A DNA stretch of 64,000 bases from Brachypodium distachyon (Eukaryota > Streptophyta > Magnoliopsida > Poales > Poaceae). The notes beneath the pieces were generated by a model, which was not told the origin of the DNA, did no database searches, and was given only the letters and a program-made list of their open reading frames with translations. Location: contig NC_016131.3 of NCBI RefSeq assembly GCF_000005505.3, positions 25,411,001-25,475,000 on the forward strand. The letters run 5' to 3'. Of the stretch, positions 44,603-56,300 are shown one piece after another. The position numbers and the translations under genes are program-made. The first letter of the stretch is position 1. Every line of letters starts with the position of its first letter.

Positions 44603-45475
44603 AAGTCGGCATTGCACAGAGTTCTACTTTGTTCTACCAAGAAATATTGCACTCATGGAGGCTGTTGCTTCAGGCAGCCGTCATCGACATGGTGCCCTTT
44701 GATCTATCTATGTATGTATACCTTTGGTCTATGTATATGGGATCCCAAAGCTAATACTACTATTATTTAGTACAGTTATATTCAGAAGCAAGGAAGAGAG
44801 ATGAATAAGAGGTGTTTTACCCTGTAACTTCCGTCTGGTTTTTGTTTGAATCCTTTTTCGTTTTGTAGTTTTGTTTACTCATCACAAAATCGGTGTAGCT
44901 TCAAGTGCCATGTGATGTATGTAAAAACTTAATGCATTACAGTTGCAGTCTGTTTTTTTCCTTCTTGTTTGGTCCGTTCCTTTTGTTTACTCATCACAAA
45001 TCATCAGGGGATTTGTCATACGTACGTGGAAATGGTATTGTTGGATCTGCCTATAAGTACTCCTGTGACATTGTAGCTTTTTCGAACTTTTGGCCAGCAT
45101 GTCAGCATAAATCATCAGTGGAAAAATTGGCCAAAACGAATCAGATTACGAGTAAAATGCAATTATTTTTGTCTGCTGGAAATTCGACCCTCAGCCCAGC
45201 CCACTCGTATCTCGGCCCAGAAGCCCGGGGCCCACTTGTGGCTCGCAACCAAAGCGGTAAGGTTCGCGAAGAGCAGCAAAAGCAGCCGAAAGACAAAAGT
45301 AGCGAACGAAGCTTCTCCGGTCTTCCCCAACCCCGGCGGCTCCCGCACCTGCAAGGCTCGACGGCCGCCGGCGACCCACGGTGGCAAGGGAGGAAGAAGG
45401 CCGCAGCGCACTCGCGCAGGCAGCACAGCGGAGACGCGGTCGACATCGACCGTGTACGCCGCCCAGGTAGAGGGG
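44603..45475. other. FREE1 3' UTR and promoter of the next gene
   Basis: No gene seen. About 45193-45235 is rich in CAGCCCAGCCCA, CGGCCCAGAAGCCCGGGGCCCA-like site II motifs, fitting a promoter for the plus-strand gene starting at 45476. Confidence 0.45.
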
Positions 45476-48400
45476 ATGGAGGCGGCGTGGTCGTGCGCGG
45501 TGGATCGGGCCACCGGCGCCGCCGACTCCGCCAAGCGCTTCTTCCTCTCCTTCCGCCGCCCTCCCCCTCCACCGCCGCCGCATCCTGGGCCCAACCCGGT
45601 AAGCCTTAGCCAGACCACCATTTCTCATCTCATCTCACCACCACTGCCCTGGCGGCCCTGCGCCTTTAATCTTTACGAGTTACGAGGGTTTGCGGGAGGG
45701 GGAACAATGCCGTGTTTCATTTCTGTGGATGGACTCGTCATCACGATTAAAACGATCATTTCGTGTGCTTAGAGCTACCGAGCTGAATTGCTGTGGCACT
45801 GAAGTGACTTCTTCAGATGCAGTTGGCGGCACCAATGGTGCGTAAAGCTACAATAGATATAACCTGCAATTCTAGTGCTTTTGTTAGAAATGACTGGCCA
45901 TGAAGATCTTGTAATGCCCCCTTGGCCGCGGCGCTCGCCGGACGTGAGGTGGGTAAGCACTGCCTTGTGGTGAGGCAGAGGAACCAGAGAAGGGAGATGC
46001 AAAGGTTGGACCTTGTTCAGTTTCTCATTAGATTTAGCATAACGTTGCCTGAAGGTTACAGTGGCTTATAACTGTGCCATGATCATCTTTTGTTAAGCCT
46101 TACAGAAATACGTCTACACCACCCTGTTATTCATTCTCCCATCTTCTGCTTCCCTTTGTCATTCCTCTTCAGCGTCCCACTGTCAGTCGCCACCGTGGAA
46201 CAACCAGCAGGTGTTACACTGCTCCCCTCTTGAGCACTTGCTTGCCCACAAGCAAGGAAACCAGGAAAACGCTGCTGCAAAACTAGCAAGTCTTCCCAGG
46301 TTGCAGCATCCTCAGCAAGTCCACTCCATTTGATCAAGCCTTGAGGAACAGCGGCATTGCCCTTCTTAATCAAGCGGCGCTGTAAGATAGCTTCAGGATG
46401 AGGTGAAATAGTATCCAATGGAACCACTGTTGGCAATTGATGGTACACTGGGGTATAATCAGGAGTAAATGGCTTCAATTGTGAAACATGAAAGGTAGGA
46501 TGGATCAAGCTGCTGTCAGGCAACTCCAATCGATACACTGCTTGGTCAATTTTCTCTAGCACTGTATAGGGACCAGAATACTTAAATGCCAACTTGGGAA
46601 AGGGCCTGTTAACCAAAGAAGTTTGTGCATAAGGTTGGAGTTTCAACAACACCTTTTCTCCCACTTGAAAACTGCAGTCAGATCGGTGCTTATCAGCTTG
46701 CATCTTGTAGTGATTCTGGGCAGTAGCCAACTGAGTCTTGATCAGCTCAAAATGAGCTTGGCGATCAGCCAGGAACTCAGCAACAGAGGAAGGACCAGGA
46801 TCAGTGACCTCCAACATAGTTCCGTAGCTAGGCTCCGTTCCATAGATGACTTTGAAGGGAGAACATCCCAAGGAAGAATGGTAATTTGTGTTATACCAAA
46901 ATTCTGCCATGGGAAGCCAGGTACGCCACTTGCGAGGAGAATCATGCACATAGCAACGAAGAAACATCTCTAAGCATTGGTTAACTCGTTCACTTTGCCC
47001 ATCTGTTTGGGGGTGATATGCGGTGGTAAACTGAAGTTTGGTGCCCACATACTGGTGAAGATCACGCCAAAACAAGCTGGTGAATATCTTATCGCGATCT
47101 GAAGTGATAGTTCCAGGAATGCCATGTAGCTTGAAGATGTAATCAATGAAGATTTTGGCAACCTGGGGAGCATTGAAAGGGTGCTTCAGGGGCACGAAAT
47201 GTGCGTACTTGGAAAACCTGTCCACGGCCCCTTCAGACATGGGTAAGCCCTCTATGAAGTCCATGGTGAGGTCTTTCCAGGGTCTTGATGGAACAGGTAA
47301 AGGTTGAAGCAATCCAGGGGAAGCACAATGCTCATGTTTGGCCATTTGACAAACTGCACACTGCTTGACATGATTTTCCACTGCCAGTTTTAAGCCATGC
47401 CATGCAAATAGACGTTTCACGCGCTGGTACGTGGCTTTAATGCCTGAATGACCCCCAACTGCCCCCGAGTGAAATGCTGCAATTAACTTAGTTTGGAGGG
47501 CTGAGTTGCAACCGATCCAGATACGCCCGCCCTTCCGGATGAGGCCGTCATGCAGGGTAAAACCATTTTCATTGGGAGATTTCACTGCCAATGCAGCCAA
47601 TTTCTCCTGAGCAGCTGCATCTGTCGTGTAGGAGTTGAGAACCTCCTGAATCCAAGAAGGCTGGACTGTCGAGACAGTGCGCATTGCTAGTAGCTGTGCA
47701 ACACGGGACAAAGAATCAGCAGCCAGATTTTCAGCTCCCTTCCGATACACGATCTTGAACTGGAGACCCATCAATTTGGTCATAGCTTTACGTTGCATTG
47801 TGGAGTCTAGCTGTTGAGCATCCAAATAAGTCAAACTGTGGTGGTTTGTCTTTATAATAAATTCTTTGCGTTGCAAATACTGACGCCACTTGTCCACCGC
47901 CAAAATCAAAGCCAAAAATTCCTTTTCATAAATTGAGAGTTGTTGATATTTAGGGCATAAAGCTTTACTAAGAAACGCAATGGGGTGACCTTCTTGCATT
48001 AAAACTGCACCAATTCCATTGTGACAAGCATCTGTTTCTACCACAAACTGTTTGTCGTAATCAGGAAGAGCAAGCACGGGAGTTGTCATCATGGCTTCCT
48101 TCAGTTGTGCAAATGCTGATGTAGCTGCAGGTGTCCAAACAAAAGCTTTCTTCTTCAGCATATTGGTCAAAGGTTTGGCAATGACTCCATAGTTGCGCAC
48201 AAAGTTCCTGTAGTAGCCGGTCAATCCAATGAAACCTCTTAACTCAGTGACATTTGTGGGCTGAGGCCATTCTTGCATTGCTTGTGTTTTCTTAGGGTCA
48301 GTTGCCACACCACAATCAGAAATGATGTGACCGAGGTATTCCAAACTACGTTGAGCAAACGAGCACTTGGAGCTCTTCACATAAAACTTATTAGCTTGCA

Positions 48401-51400
48401 GGACATCCAAAACTTGAGTAATGTGCTGCACATGGGATTCAAGAGAGGGACTGTAGATCAGTATGTCATCCATGAATACAAGTACAGAACGGCGCAAGAA
48501 TGGACGAAGGACGGTGTTCATCACACACTGAAATGTTGCCGGGGCATTTGTTAAACCAAAGGGCATGACTTTGAACTGATAATGTCCTTGATGAGTTTTG
48601 AAGGCTGTTTTCACTTCATCCTCTGGTTTCATTCTGATTTGATGGTATCCTGCTCGTAAATCTAGCTTGGAGAAGTATTTGGAACCTACTAATTCATCAA
48701 GCAACTCATCTATCACTGGCATGGGAAACTTATTTTTCATAGTGAGGTCATTCAGACGTCGATAATCGACGCAGAATCTCCACGAGCCATCCTTCTTCTG
48801 AACCAAGAGGACAGGTGATGCAAATGGGCTCATACTAGGAATAATGACACCCGCATCCAGCATTGCCTTTACTTGTTTTTCAATTTCATCCTTATGCAAC
48901 GGAGAGTACCGATAGGGTCGAGCATTGACTGGTGCTGCATTGGGCTTTAGGGTAATGGCATGATCATATTCCCGAATAGGTGGAAGTGTTATTGGTTCCT
49001 GAAATACATCGTCATATTTTAGCAGTACTTCAGTGACCTGTTCTGGCACCGCAGCGTGAGATATCTCCTCCACTAGTTGGACAACAGCCATGGCCCAAAT
49101 ATCATTTCCTTTTGTCCATTTCAAGAATTGCTTTGGTGGCAGCTCAAGCACTTCTTGTTGTGAGGGAGAATTCACACCTTTAAGAGTGATTTCCTTTCCG
49201 TTATACTCAAAGGTGAGGTGTTGATCAACCCAATTGCACTTCATTGGTTGCTTCTGTGCTTTAAGCCAATCCATCCCAATGACCGCGTCATACGCACCCA
49301 TGGGCAACACCCGGAAGTTAGCCGTCAAAGTATGTCCATTTGCCCACCATGACATGTCAGGAATCCAAGAATCACACTGTATATATTGCCCATTGGCCAC
49401 CCGGACAGTTGATGTTGGGATAGGCTGCACCTTGTGTTTGGTCCTATCCACAAATGATGCATTGATGAAACTATGGCTGCTGCCGGAGTCAATCAGTAGG
49501 AGCATCACCTGGTTATCAACCAAAGCCCGAACTCGACCTGTATCCGCTGATTCCTCCCCAGACATAGCATTGAGAGGTAAACTCATATGTTCAGCCTCCA
49601 GCATTTCCAATATTTCATCAGAGAGAAAGTTACTTGTTTCTTCTACCTGCATCCCTTGCAGTTCCGCCATTTTCTTCCCACAAATATGAGTTGGATCGTA
49701 CTTCTCGCCACATTTAAAACACAGTCCATTGGCACGACGATAGTCCCTTAACTGTCTGTCCTTCCAGAGTTCATTTGGCTTGTTAGCAGGGCGAGGTAGA
49801 TCAACTTTCAACCCCGCCCCATCTGCTTTGTTGTAGGTCTGACGGTGTCCCCATGGTTTGGATCGAGCTAACACATCCTGCTGCACCTTCGCTAGCAACA
49901 TGGCCCGATGTAAGGACTCAGGTACTTGAGACTCCACGCTACCCCTGAGATCAGCTTTCAACCCCTTGATAAATTGTGAAACCAAAAATGTCTCGTCATA
50001 ATAAGGATTGTGAGCTGACACCTTGTACATGAGCTGCTGGAACTGGGCTTTGTATTCTTGAATATTGCCGCGCTGCTTCAAGGCCAATAACTCCACCATA
50101 GATTCCCTGTACTCAGCTGTTCCAAAGGCTTCTTCAACAGCAAGCATAAACAGTGACCAATTACCCACCGCATGGCGCAATTTGTATGCCTGGTACCATA
50201 GTGCAGCGTTACCATCCATATGCATAGTAGCAGAGATCACCCACAATGACTCATGGACATTGTACAACTTGAAATAGTCATAGCACTTATCTCGCCAAAC
50301 GCGGGGATTGTCACCATCAAAGTGTGGAAAGGACATCTTGGGCAACATGGGTCGGCCAGGTCCATGCTCGTCCACCCGACGCGGACGTTCATGCTGCGCA
50401 AAGCCGTCCGACGCACGTCGCTGATCGCCGGGGTCGCCACGTGTGCCATGTAGGACTTCTGTCGAACGGTCGGTGGACGTGCTGCTCCGCCCGGGGGGCC
50501 TGCTCCTGGTCTGAGCCGGGACCTTCAACCATCACCGTCTGCTTTCCTGAGTTCAGACGCGACAAGGCGAGCTCCATCTCAGTTGTCTGCTTGGCGACAT
50601 GGTGGTGTCGCTGCTCCAGGGAGGTGAGCGAGGCCACCTGCTGCTCCAGCGCCTGTGACTGGAGATCCAACTGGGTTTGAATCCCCTTTTGCGCGGTGTC
50701 AAGCGAGCCCACGGTCGCGGTGATTGTGGAGAGTTCCTTGGCGACCGCGTCAAGGCGCTGGACTATGTCTGATAGTATAGTCTGTGTCTCAGACATAGCA
50801 GCGAGAACGATTTGTGTTTGCGCGGAAGGGGCGGCGGTCTTCGAGGGCGCCGTTGCGTGCGCTTGCCAAATCCAGCCAACCACTGCCGGATTTACAAGAT
50901 CCCGGAACCAATTCGACTGAAATCGAGTTGGTCCCAAGTTCCTACCGAACAGCAGAAACCTTACGGTTTTCGATCTGAAAATCGAGCAACTTGTGCACAT
51001 GAGGATCGATCGGACCTCTGATACCAGATGTAATGCCCCCTTGGCCGCGGCTCTCGCCGGACGTGAGGTGGGTAAGCACTGCCTTGTGGCGAGGCAGAGG
51101 AACCAGAGAAGGGAGACGCAAAGGTTGGACCTTGTTCAGTTTCTCATTAGATTTAGCATAACGCTGCCTGAAGGTTACAGTGGCTTATAACTGTGCCATG
51201 ACCATCTTTTGTTACGCCTTACAGAAATACGTCTACACCACCCTGTTATTCATTCTCCCATCTTCTGCTTCCCTTTGTCATTCCTCTTCAGCGTCCCACT
51301 GTCAGTCGCCACCGTGGAACAACCAGCAGGTGTTACAGATCTCTGTCAAGATATGTATGGATGTTACCTGCACACATTTGGTTGAAGATCTGTAATGATG

Positions 51401-52830
51401 CATCTCTACAGAATTAATAATCAGGAAAGGCAGTTTGCTGCTTGTTTCTAATAAATCTGGGAAATGAAATGCCTCAATTACATCAGCAAGAGACATGCTT
51501 TTTCCATGAAATACTTGGTTATATTTCCAACACAAATCTGTCAGCATTATGATCGGGTGTGTAGTTGGTATTTAGTAGGAAGCATAACACTTTTTTTCTC
51601 CATTCCTTTTCCATATGCATGCTTTGCATCGTCCGATGTGGTGTGCCTTTTGAATCACAGGAAAACCAAGCTGTGTTGACCTCTCTGCCTTTATCCTTTT
51701 GTTTGTATACTTCAGATAGACATCTTGAAGCGGTTGCAGCGACAAGCATTTTCTGATATAATGCAGCTGAGGGAGAGACAAGAGAAAGTTGAAAGAGTGC
51801 TCACACTGTTCAAAACTAGCAAAAGTGGTCCATTTGCAGAAGAAACCACCCGGGTCAAGGGCCTTATCAATTTTTCTGGTGCTCTAGCACTAAAAGGCAA
51901 AGAAGACGTGGCACCAGATAGCTCAGGAGCAACTTCGGGTATCAGTTCACAGTTTGCGTTCAAGACCACTGTTCGAAAGAAGGACTCTCTCTTGGCAGAG
52001 CTTACCACCGATTCTAGATGCTTATCTCAAGAAAATGATCTCATTGGGAGCCCTCTTGTGTTGTCAAAGGTGATGTACCTGGCAAATATGGGTGACTGCT
52101 TGTCTGCTGCAGCCATACCAGTAGGAGCAAGGTGTGATGATTTTTCAACTGATCCAAGCCTACAAGAGGTAATTTCTTCATGTATGCACTTGTACCTGTG
52201 CATTGTCATTTTTCCTGCTAATATATCAGGCAATAGTTTTCTTGACAGGGGCATTGGCTTGCCGGTTTCCATTTCACACTGCGACCACCTTTGCTGCTGA
52301 AGCGCCACAAGCATGCTGCCGGCCTAATACTGCGGTCACAGAACTTTGCGGCTTCTCTTGCTGAGTTGATTTCAACAACTGGGAAAAGCTCAGGTGAAGT
52401 TGGTAGCATTTTCACCGGATTTGGACAAATTTCATGCCGGATGCGTGATGAAATAAAGTTGACTATGTCTGCGGCTTGGCATGGGCCGTGTCTAATTCCT
52501 CGAAAAAGCAAACCAACTGCTGGAGGGTGCATCGATTTGGAACTAAAGATGGATGAGGACTCAAGAATTGGGGCTTGGGTCGAGGTTAAGAAGTCGAACC
52601 CGAGGCTACTGAATTGGGCCTTCACGCTGTCAGATACACCAGAAAATGACCTAGGCTGGGGTGTGAGCCTGCGGAGAGTTTCGGAAGGGGCACGGGGACG
52701 GATTCAGCTGGAAGGCTTTCTGAATTTACATGTAGGCGAGAAGGCCACCTTGCAGCCTGGTGTCGTGTTCAACTTGATTGGGAGGAGATGTGCACCGGCT
52801 GTTGTGCTCCAGTCAAGTTGGTTCTTGTAG
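45476..52830 (+). CDS. Conserved plant protein of unknown function; intron 1 holds an LTR retrotransposon
   Basis: Three exons (45476-45598, 51716-52168, 52249-52830) join in frame to 385 residues. The N-terminus MEAAWSCAVDRATGAADSAK then FFLSFRRP and a proline run precedes a conserved-looking IDILKRLQRQAFSDIMQLRE helix (about 42-65). The C-terminal two thirds alternate polar and hydrophobic residues, with GAWVEVKKSNP, LSDTPENDLGWGVSL and LQPGVVFNLIG, ending in SSWFL. That pattern resembles a membrane beta-barrel, possibly organellar outer envelope, but this is inference only. I recall similar uncharacterised plant proteins but no proven role. Intron 1 is 6117 bp, of which 5428 bp is the retrotransposon; without it the intron would be about 690 bp. 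Confidence 0.8.
45910..46218 (-). repeat. 3' LTR (left copy)
   Basis: 309 bp, TGTAATGCC...GTGTTACA on the plus strand. The pol stop codon (46131) lies inside it. Bordered on the right by the polypurine tract (about 46219-46234). Confidence 0.93.
46131..50528 (-). CDS. Retrotransposon Gag-Pol polyprotein
   Basis: One open frame of about 1465 codons carries, in order: gag (MSFPHFDGDNPRVW, then AVEEAFG); a zinc knuckle CFKCGEKYDPTHIC; aspartic protease (LLIDSGSSHSF); reverse transcriptase (DYRRLNDLTMKNKFP and the catalytic VFMDDILIYS); RNase H (VVETDACHNGIGAVL); integrase with HHCC finger (GGHSGIKATYQRV, CAVCQMAK) and SDRD and TDGQSERVN active-site blocks; and a C-terminal chromodomain-like LIKWSGLAEDAATWEDL. 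Between MDFIEGLPMSEG and VDRFSKYAHF about nine residues normal for the family are missing, removing a core strand. The gag N-terminus lies in another frame upstream. The ORF runs into the 3' LTR. Confidence 0.93.
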   Translation of the reverse strand: MKVPAQTRSRPPGRSSTSTDRSTEVLHGTRGDPGDQRRASDGFAQHERPRRVDEHGPGRPMLPKMSFPHFDGDNPRVWRDKCYDYFKLYNVHESLWVISATMHMDGNAALWYQAYKLRHAVGNWSLFMLAVEEAFGTAEYRESMVELLALKQRGNIQEYKAQFQQLMYKVSAHNPYYDETFLVSQFIKGLKADLRGSVESQVPESLHRAMLLAKVQQDVLARSKPWGHRQTYNKADGAGLKVDLPRPANKPNELWKDRQLRDYRRANGLCFKCGEKYDPTHICGKKMAELQGMQVEETSNFLSDEILEMLEAEHMSLPLNAMSGEESADTGRVRALVDNQVMLLLIDSGSSHSFINASFVDRTKHKVQPIPTSTVRVANGQYIQCDSWIPDMSWWANGHTLTANFRVLPMGAYDAVIGMDWLKAQKQPMKCNWVDQHLTFEYNGKEITLKGVNSPSQQEVLELPPKQFLKWTKGNDIWAMAVVQLVEEISHAAVPEQVTEVLLKYDDVFQEPITLPPIREYDHAITLKPNAAPVNARPYRYSPLHKDEIEKQVKAMLDAGVIIPSMSPFASPVLLVQKKDGSWRFCVDYRRLNDLTMKNKFPMPVIDELLDELVGSKYFSKLDLRAGYHQIRMKPEDEVKTAFKTHQGHYQFKVMPFGLTNAPATFQCVMNTVLRPFLRRSVLVFMDDILIYSPSLESHVQHITQVLDVLQANKFYVKSSKCSFAQRSLEYLGHIISDCGVATDPKKTQAMQEWPQPTNVTELRGFIGLTGYYRNFVRNYGVIAKPLTNMLKKKAFVWTPAATSAFAQLKEAMMTTPVLALPDYDKQFVVETDACHNGIGAVLMQEGHPIAFLSKALCPKYQQLSIYEKEFLALILAVDKWRQYLQRKEFIIKTNHHSLTYLDAQQLDSTMQRKAMTKLMGLQFKIVYRKGAENLAADSLSRVAQLLAMRTVSTVQPSWIQEVLNSYTTDAAAQEKLAALAVKSPNENGFTLHDGLIRKGGRIWIGCNSALQTKLIAAFHSGAVGGHSGIKATYQRVKRLFAWHGLKLAVENHVKQCAVCQMAKHEHCASPGLLQPLPVPSRPWKDLTMDFIEGLPMSEGAVDRFSKYAHFVPLKHPFNAPQVAKIFIDYIFKLHGIPGTITSDRDKIFTSLFWRDLHQYVGTKLQFTTAYHPQTDGQSERVNQCLEMFLRCYVHDSPRKWRTWLPMAEFWYNTNYHSSLGCSPFKVIYGTEPSYGTMLEVTDPGPSSVAEFLADRQAHFELIKTQLATAQNHYKMQADKHRSDCSFQVGEKVLLKLQPYAQTSLVNRPFPKLAFKYSGPYTVLEKIDQAVYRLELPDSSLIHPTFHVSQLKPFTPDYTPVYHQLPTVVPLDTISPHPEAILQRRLIKKGNAAVPQGLIKWSGLAEDAATWEDLLVLQQRFPGFLACGQASAQEGSSVTPAGCSTVATDSGTLKRNDKGKQKMGE
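50389..50796 (-). CDS. Retrotransposon gag N-terminus, different frame from pol
   Basis: From the ATG at 50796, MSETQTILSDIVQRLDAVAK begins a 135-codon frame with a heptad-like coiled-coil (through LEQRHHHVAKQ). It overlaps the polyprotein frame by about 140 nt. A +1 (or -2) shift is needed to join them. Since the gag core lies in the second frame, this is either a single-base indel or a recoding site; the indel is simpler. Confidence 0.65.
   Translation of the reverse strand: MSETQTILSDIVQRLDAVAKELSTITATVGSLDTAQKGIQTQLDLQSQALEQQVASLTSLEQRHHHVAKQTTEMELALSRLNSGKQTVMVEGPGSDQEQAPRAEQHVHRPFDRSPTWHTWRPRRSATCVGRLCAA
51029..51337 (-). repeat. 5' LTR (right copy)
   Basis: 309 bp, equal in length to the left LTR with six substitutions and no indels seen. 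Followed on the minus strand by a 2-nt spacer and the primer-binding site. Confidence 0.93.
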
Positions 52831-53367
52831 ACATGAATGTTTTTAGTGTGCTTCTTCTAAGATTGTAGAGACGTTTGGTAGATCAGCAAATGTAGAAACA
52901 ATCATTTGTATCATCACAAAGAATGACATTCATTGTCATTATTATTGTCTACTATGATTGGTCTTGTTATTGCTGTCTCCTAGCTAGCTGTGATTTCAGG
53001 GAGGAATGTGTTTATCCAATCATATTAATATTCAGTTGCCAGTGACACGCATTCAGAAACAATATTTATACAATCTCGATACTTAAGGCAACCTGAATCT
53101 GAATCTGATGTTTGGTAACTTCCAAATACAAAAACAACATGATCCTGATCCATTCCATCAGTTTTTTTACATGTAGTTACAGCTTCGTCATAGAATTTGG
53201 CATGGTACTGGAAGTCAGAGAGCACCAAATACTAACCATTAGTGCATCCCTATTTCATCTTTAGCACAATCTACAGGAAGTTACAGAATATCATCTGATC
53301 ACACCACCAAAAAAAGAGTGTTCTACTCTGCACAACCAAAGAATCGTGATCTAACGTTTGGTGCAAC
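52831..53367. other. Convergent 3' regions
   Basis: Holds the 3' UTRs of the plus-strand 385-residue gene and the minus-strand DUF616 gene. No other feature recognised. Confidence 0.5.
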
Positions 53368-56300
53368 CTAGCCTGCCTGTGAAGTTCTTTTTACAGCAGG
53401 GAGTTCGACAGAGCTGAGGTCTGCGGGATACGGAGTCCACAATCCTAATCCTCCCCGGCTCTCCTTCAACCCCTTCTTCACAATCTCATCGATTGTTTTA
53501 GCCCACTCGACTTTTGATGAGTGCTCTCTTGTGTGTCTGTGCAAGATGAACAATGAGTTGTACTCGCAGTTGGGGAACATGAAGAATCTAAGAGTGTCTC
53601 CAAGCCGATAAACCACGTAGCCAAAGCTGAGCTGATCACGAGGCGTGAAAAGATTGACTTCATTGAACCAGAGACAGCTGAACAGATCAGCTATCGTTGT
53701 GTGCTCCCTGATCAGCACCGCTCCCTCTGGAATATCTGCACATCACAGCTTGTTTAATCAACATTGAGAATTGATGAACCATGGTAGCACAGCAGAAATA
53801 CACAAGAGGTAATGCATCAGTTATTTCATAAACAATGAGCTTTGTATCCAAGATTTTGCTTAACAGCTCCAGATGAGCATCTACCTTGGTGTTACCTAAA
53901 AAAACTTAGTGGAGAAAAAGTAATTCCACTCACCACTAGGCATCCTTTTATTTGCGTCCCAAGGCTCCATCCCCTCATGATAGTATATCTTCATCTGAAG
54001 ATCAACCAAAGGCCGAGCATATCGCTTCCTCCTTTTGATTGCATCACCCTCCTCATATATGCTCCTATGATGCTTATGGACAGCTACTGCAAATGTATAC
54101 TTTCCTCGCCAGAGATATCTGCAAAGAATTTTCCCTGTTGAATCAGTTTCAGGCCAACAGCAAAAGAAAAGAATTTGTTTGAGGTTGCAGATAAAAAATC
54201 AACCTTTCAAGAATAAGCAGTGGATCAACCATCAGCTCCATTTTTCCATCAATCCAAATACTATACCAAGCTCGAGGAAATAGTCTATGCGTCAATATCT
54301 TTGGTACTTTTCCGTTCCTTCTAGGTTCATCAAACGGAAGGCGGTGTAAAGTTACGAGTCGCCATATACCAACCCATTTCCCACCTGCACTATCAACTTT
54401 GACAGTGACGTTTTTCTCAATAAAATCAAGGGATACCTCATCTACCACCATCAAGAAGCAGAACAACTTTTGAGAGCGAAGGCTGATATTTGATGGCTGA
54501 TGGGGAATGTCATAACCATCAAAAATACCGGAGGCAACCACAAATTTGCATTTCTGTATGTACTCCACATCAACATCATCCATGTCTGCCCCACTGTTCT
54601 TCATAAATCCACAGTGCACCTGAGCGTATAACACAAACCATCACCATCCACTAGGAAGAAAGTTTATTGAATAAAAACAGACCATTAGTAACTGGAGTAC
54701 GGGAAGTAGATAAGTGGTGGGAGTAAGCTATTCCTTATGAAGAACAATGTACAGTAGCTTTAGACACAATTATTAAATTGCAACTGCTATTTTATGTTGT
54801 AAAACTCCACCGTTCCCACTTAAGTACAGATTGTAGTAACTCTATTCTTCTACAATGTACTTGCTTGAAGAATCAAATAAGAACCCAATGAGTAAATAAT
54901 GCGCATACAACAACCTCATCATTTGCATACATTTCCCAGAATTTATTGTATCTTTTGTAGCAAGCAAACTCTGACAAAGTTTCAGGTAAACTGTGAGCAT
55001 AACGATGTTTCCAGCCCAGCTTACACATCATGTATGACTTGTCTGTTAAAGCTTGTAAGATGGCACATATGCACAAGTGCATGGTGAAACATCAAAATTC
55101 AAGCATTCACAATGTAGTTTTTCAATTAAAAATTAGACTACCCTGTGGGGTAATTCCTGTGTTACAGCATGTAGCTGTAATAGCAGACCCACTAATTTAG
55201 AAGTCAGGATAAGCCTGTACGTATTTTAGTTCAAATATACTGAATTAAAGAAAGTATAGCCATTTTCCCCGTCATCATCTCTCTTTGGTAACAAATAAAA
55301 ACTCTATATATTAGGAGTTAATAAGATAGAATCATATACACATGACAAAGATGACCGATTACCTTCATGGTAGCATTCAGTTTAAAGCTTTCCTCCCTCT
55401 GTTTCCAGTTTTGACGTCCTCCGAACAATGGCGGAGAATCTTTGTCCTGCTTGTCAACTGTTATATATGACAGCTTCTTTACGATTGCGTTGGGAGTTCT
55501 CTTTGGAATCACAACAGCATCTGGATCATCTGCAACAGGTATCGAGCAACCTGTAAAATGAAGGAACTGACGTTTAGATCATGGAAGAGGGAATTTTAGA
55601 ATTAAAAAATGGTTAGTCATGAATCTTACGGTGGAGCGGTTTCGATGAGACTTCCATCGAGTCCAACACCTGGAGAACTTTACTGTCAGTTTTACAAAGA
55701 GCTGCACAGATGGAGAAAAAAAATTAGCAAACCATGTCAGTATGACACAAAAGGATCCTCATAGGCAGTCCTAACAAAAAGACCGAGATAAGTTTAACTT
55801 CAGAATGCGGTTCAAATAAATAGAAGAGAAGCTCTAGCACAGCATCATGATAGAGGCCGCTAATGCACATGTGAAGGGGATACATAGGGTAATTGGCTGC
55901 AACTTGCAGTCACAGTACTACCAATACCTTTGAAATCAAGAAAATCTATGTGAAGCCACTATTGATGCACATGTGGAGGAGCTACAGAAGTTGATCGTGC
56001 GATTACTCGAAAGCATTGGGCTCTTCCATTCCAATTTCCATCCCAAACCAATGCACGCGGATAGCAACACGATACTGACACATCGTCGAGTGATTAACGA
56101 CAAATTGGAGCACGAAACATGGCAGCTACGAGCCGCGTGGTGATTGTGTAGACGCAGTAGGGATAGACTGAGAGAGAGAGGAGTAGAGACGGAGCGTGAC
56201 CTGAGAGGAAGGAGACGGAGGAGGTGCAGGACCAGAGGTGGAAGGCGAGGGAGAGGAGGACGAGCAGCGCCCACGCGATGGCCGAGACGAAGACGAGCCG

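Larger units (their letters stand above)
45910..51337 (-). mobile_element. Ty3/gypsy chromovirus LTR retrotransposon (Reina-like), complete
   Basis: The 5428-bp element lies antisense in intron 1 of the host gene, flanked by perfect 5-bp duplications GATCT (45905-45909, 51338-51342). Both LTRs are 309 bp, begin TG and end CA. I count six differences between them (about 1.9%), indicating a recent insertion, under about a million years at usual grass rates. The primer-binding site TGGTATCAGAG (complement at 51016-51026) is two bases inside the 5' LTR and fits initiator tRNA-Met. The polypurine tract AAGAGGGGAGCAG lies next to the 3' LTR. Small size, short LTRs and a C-terminal chromodomain suggest the Reina clade. 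Confidence 0.95.
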
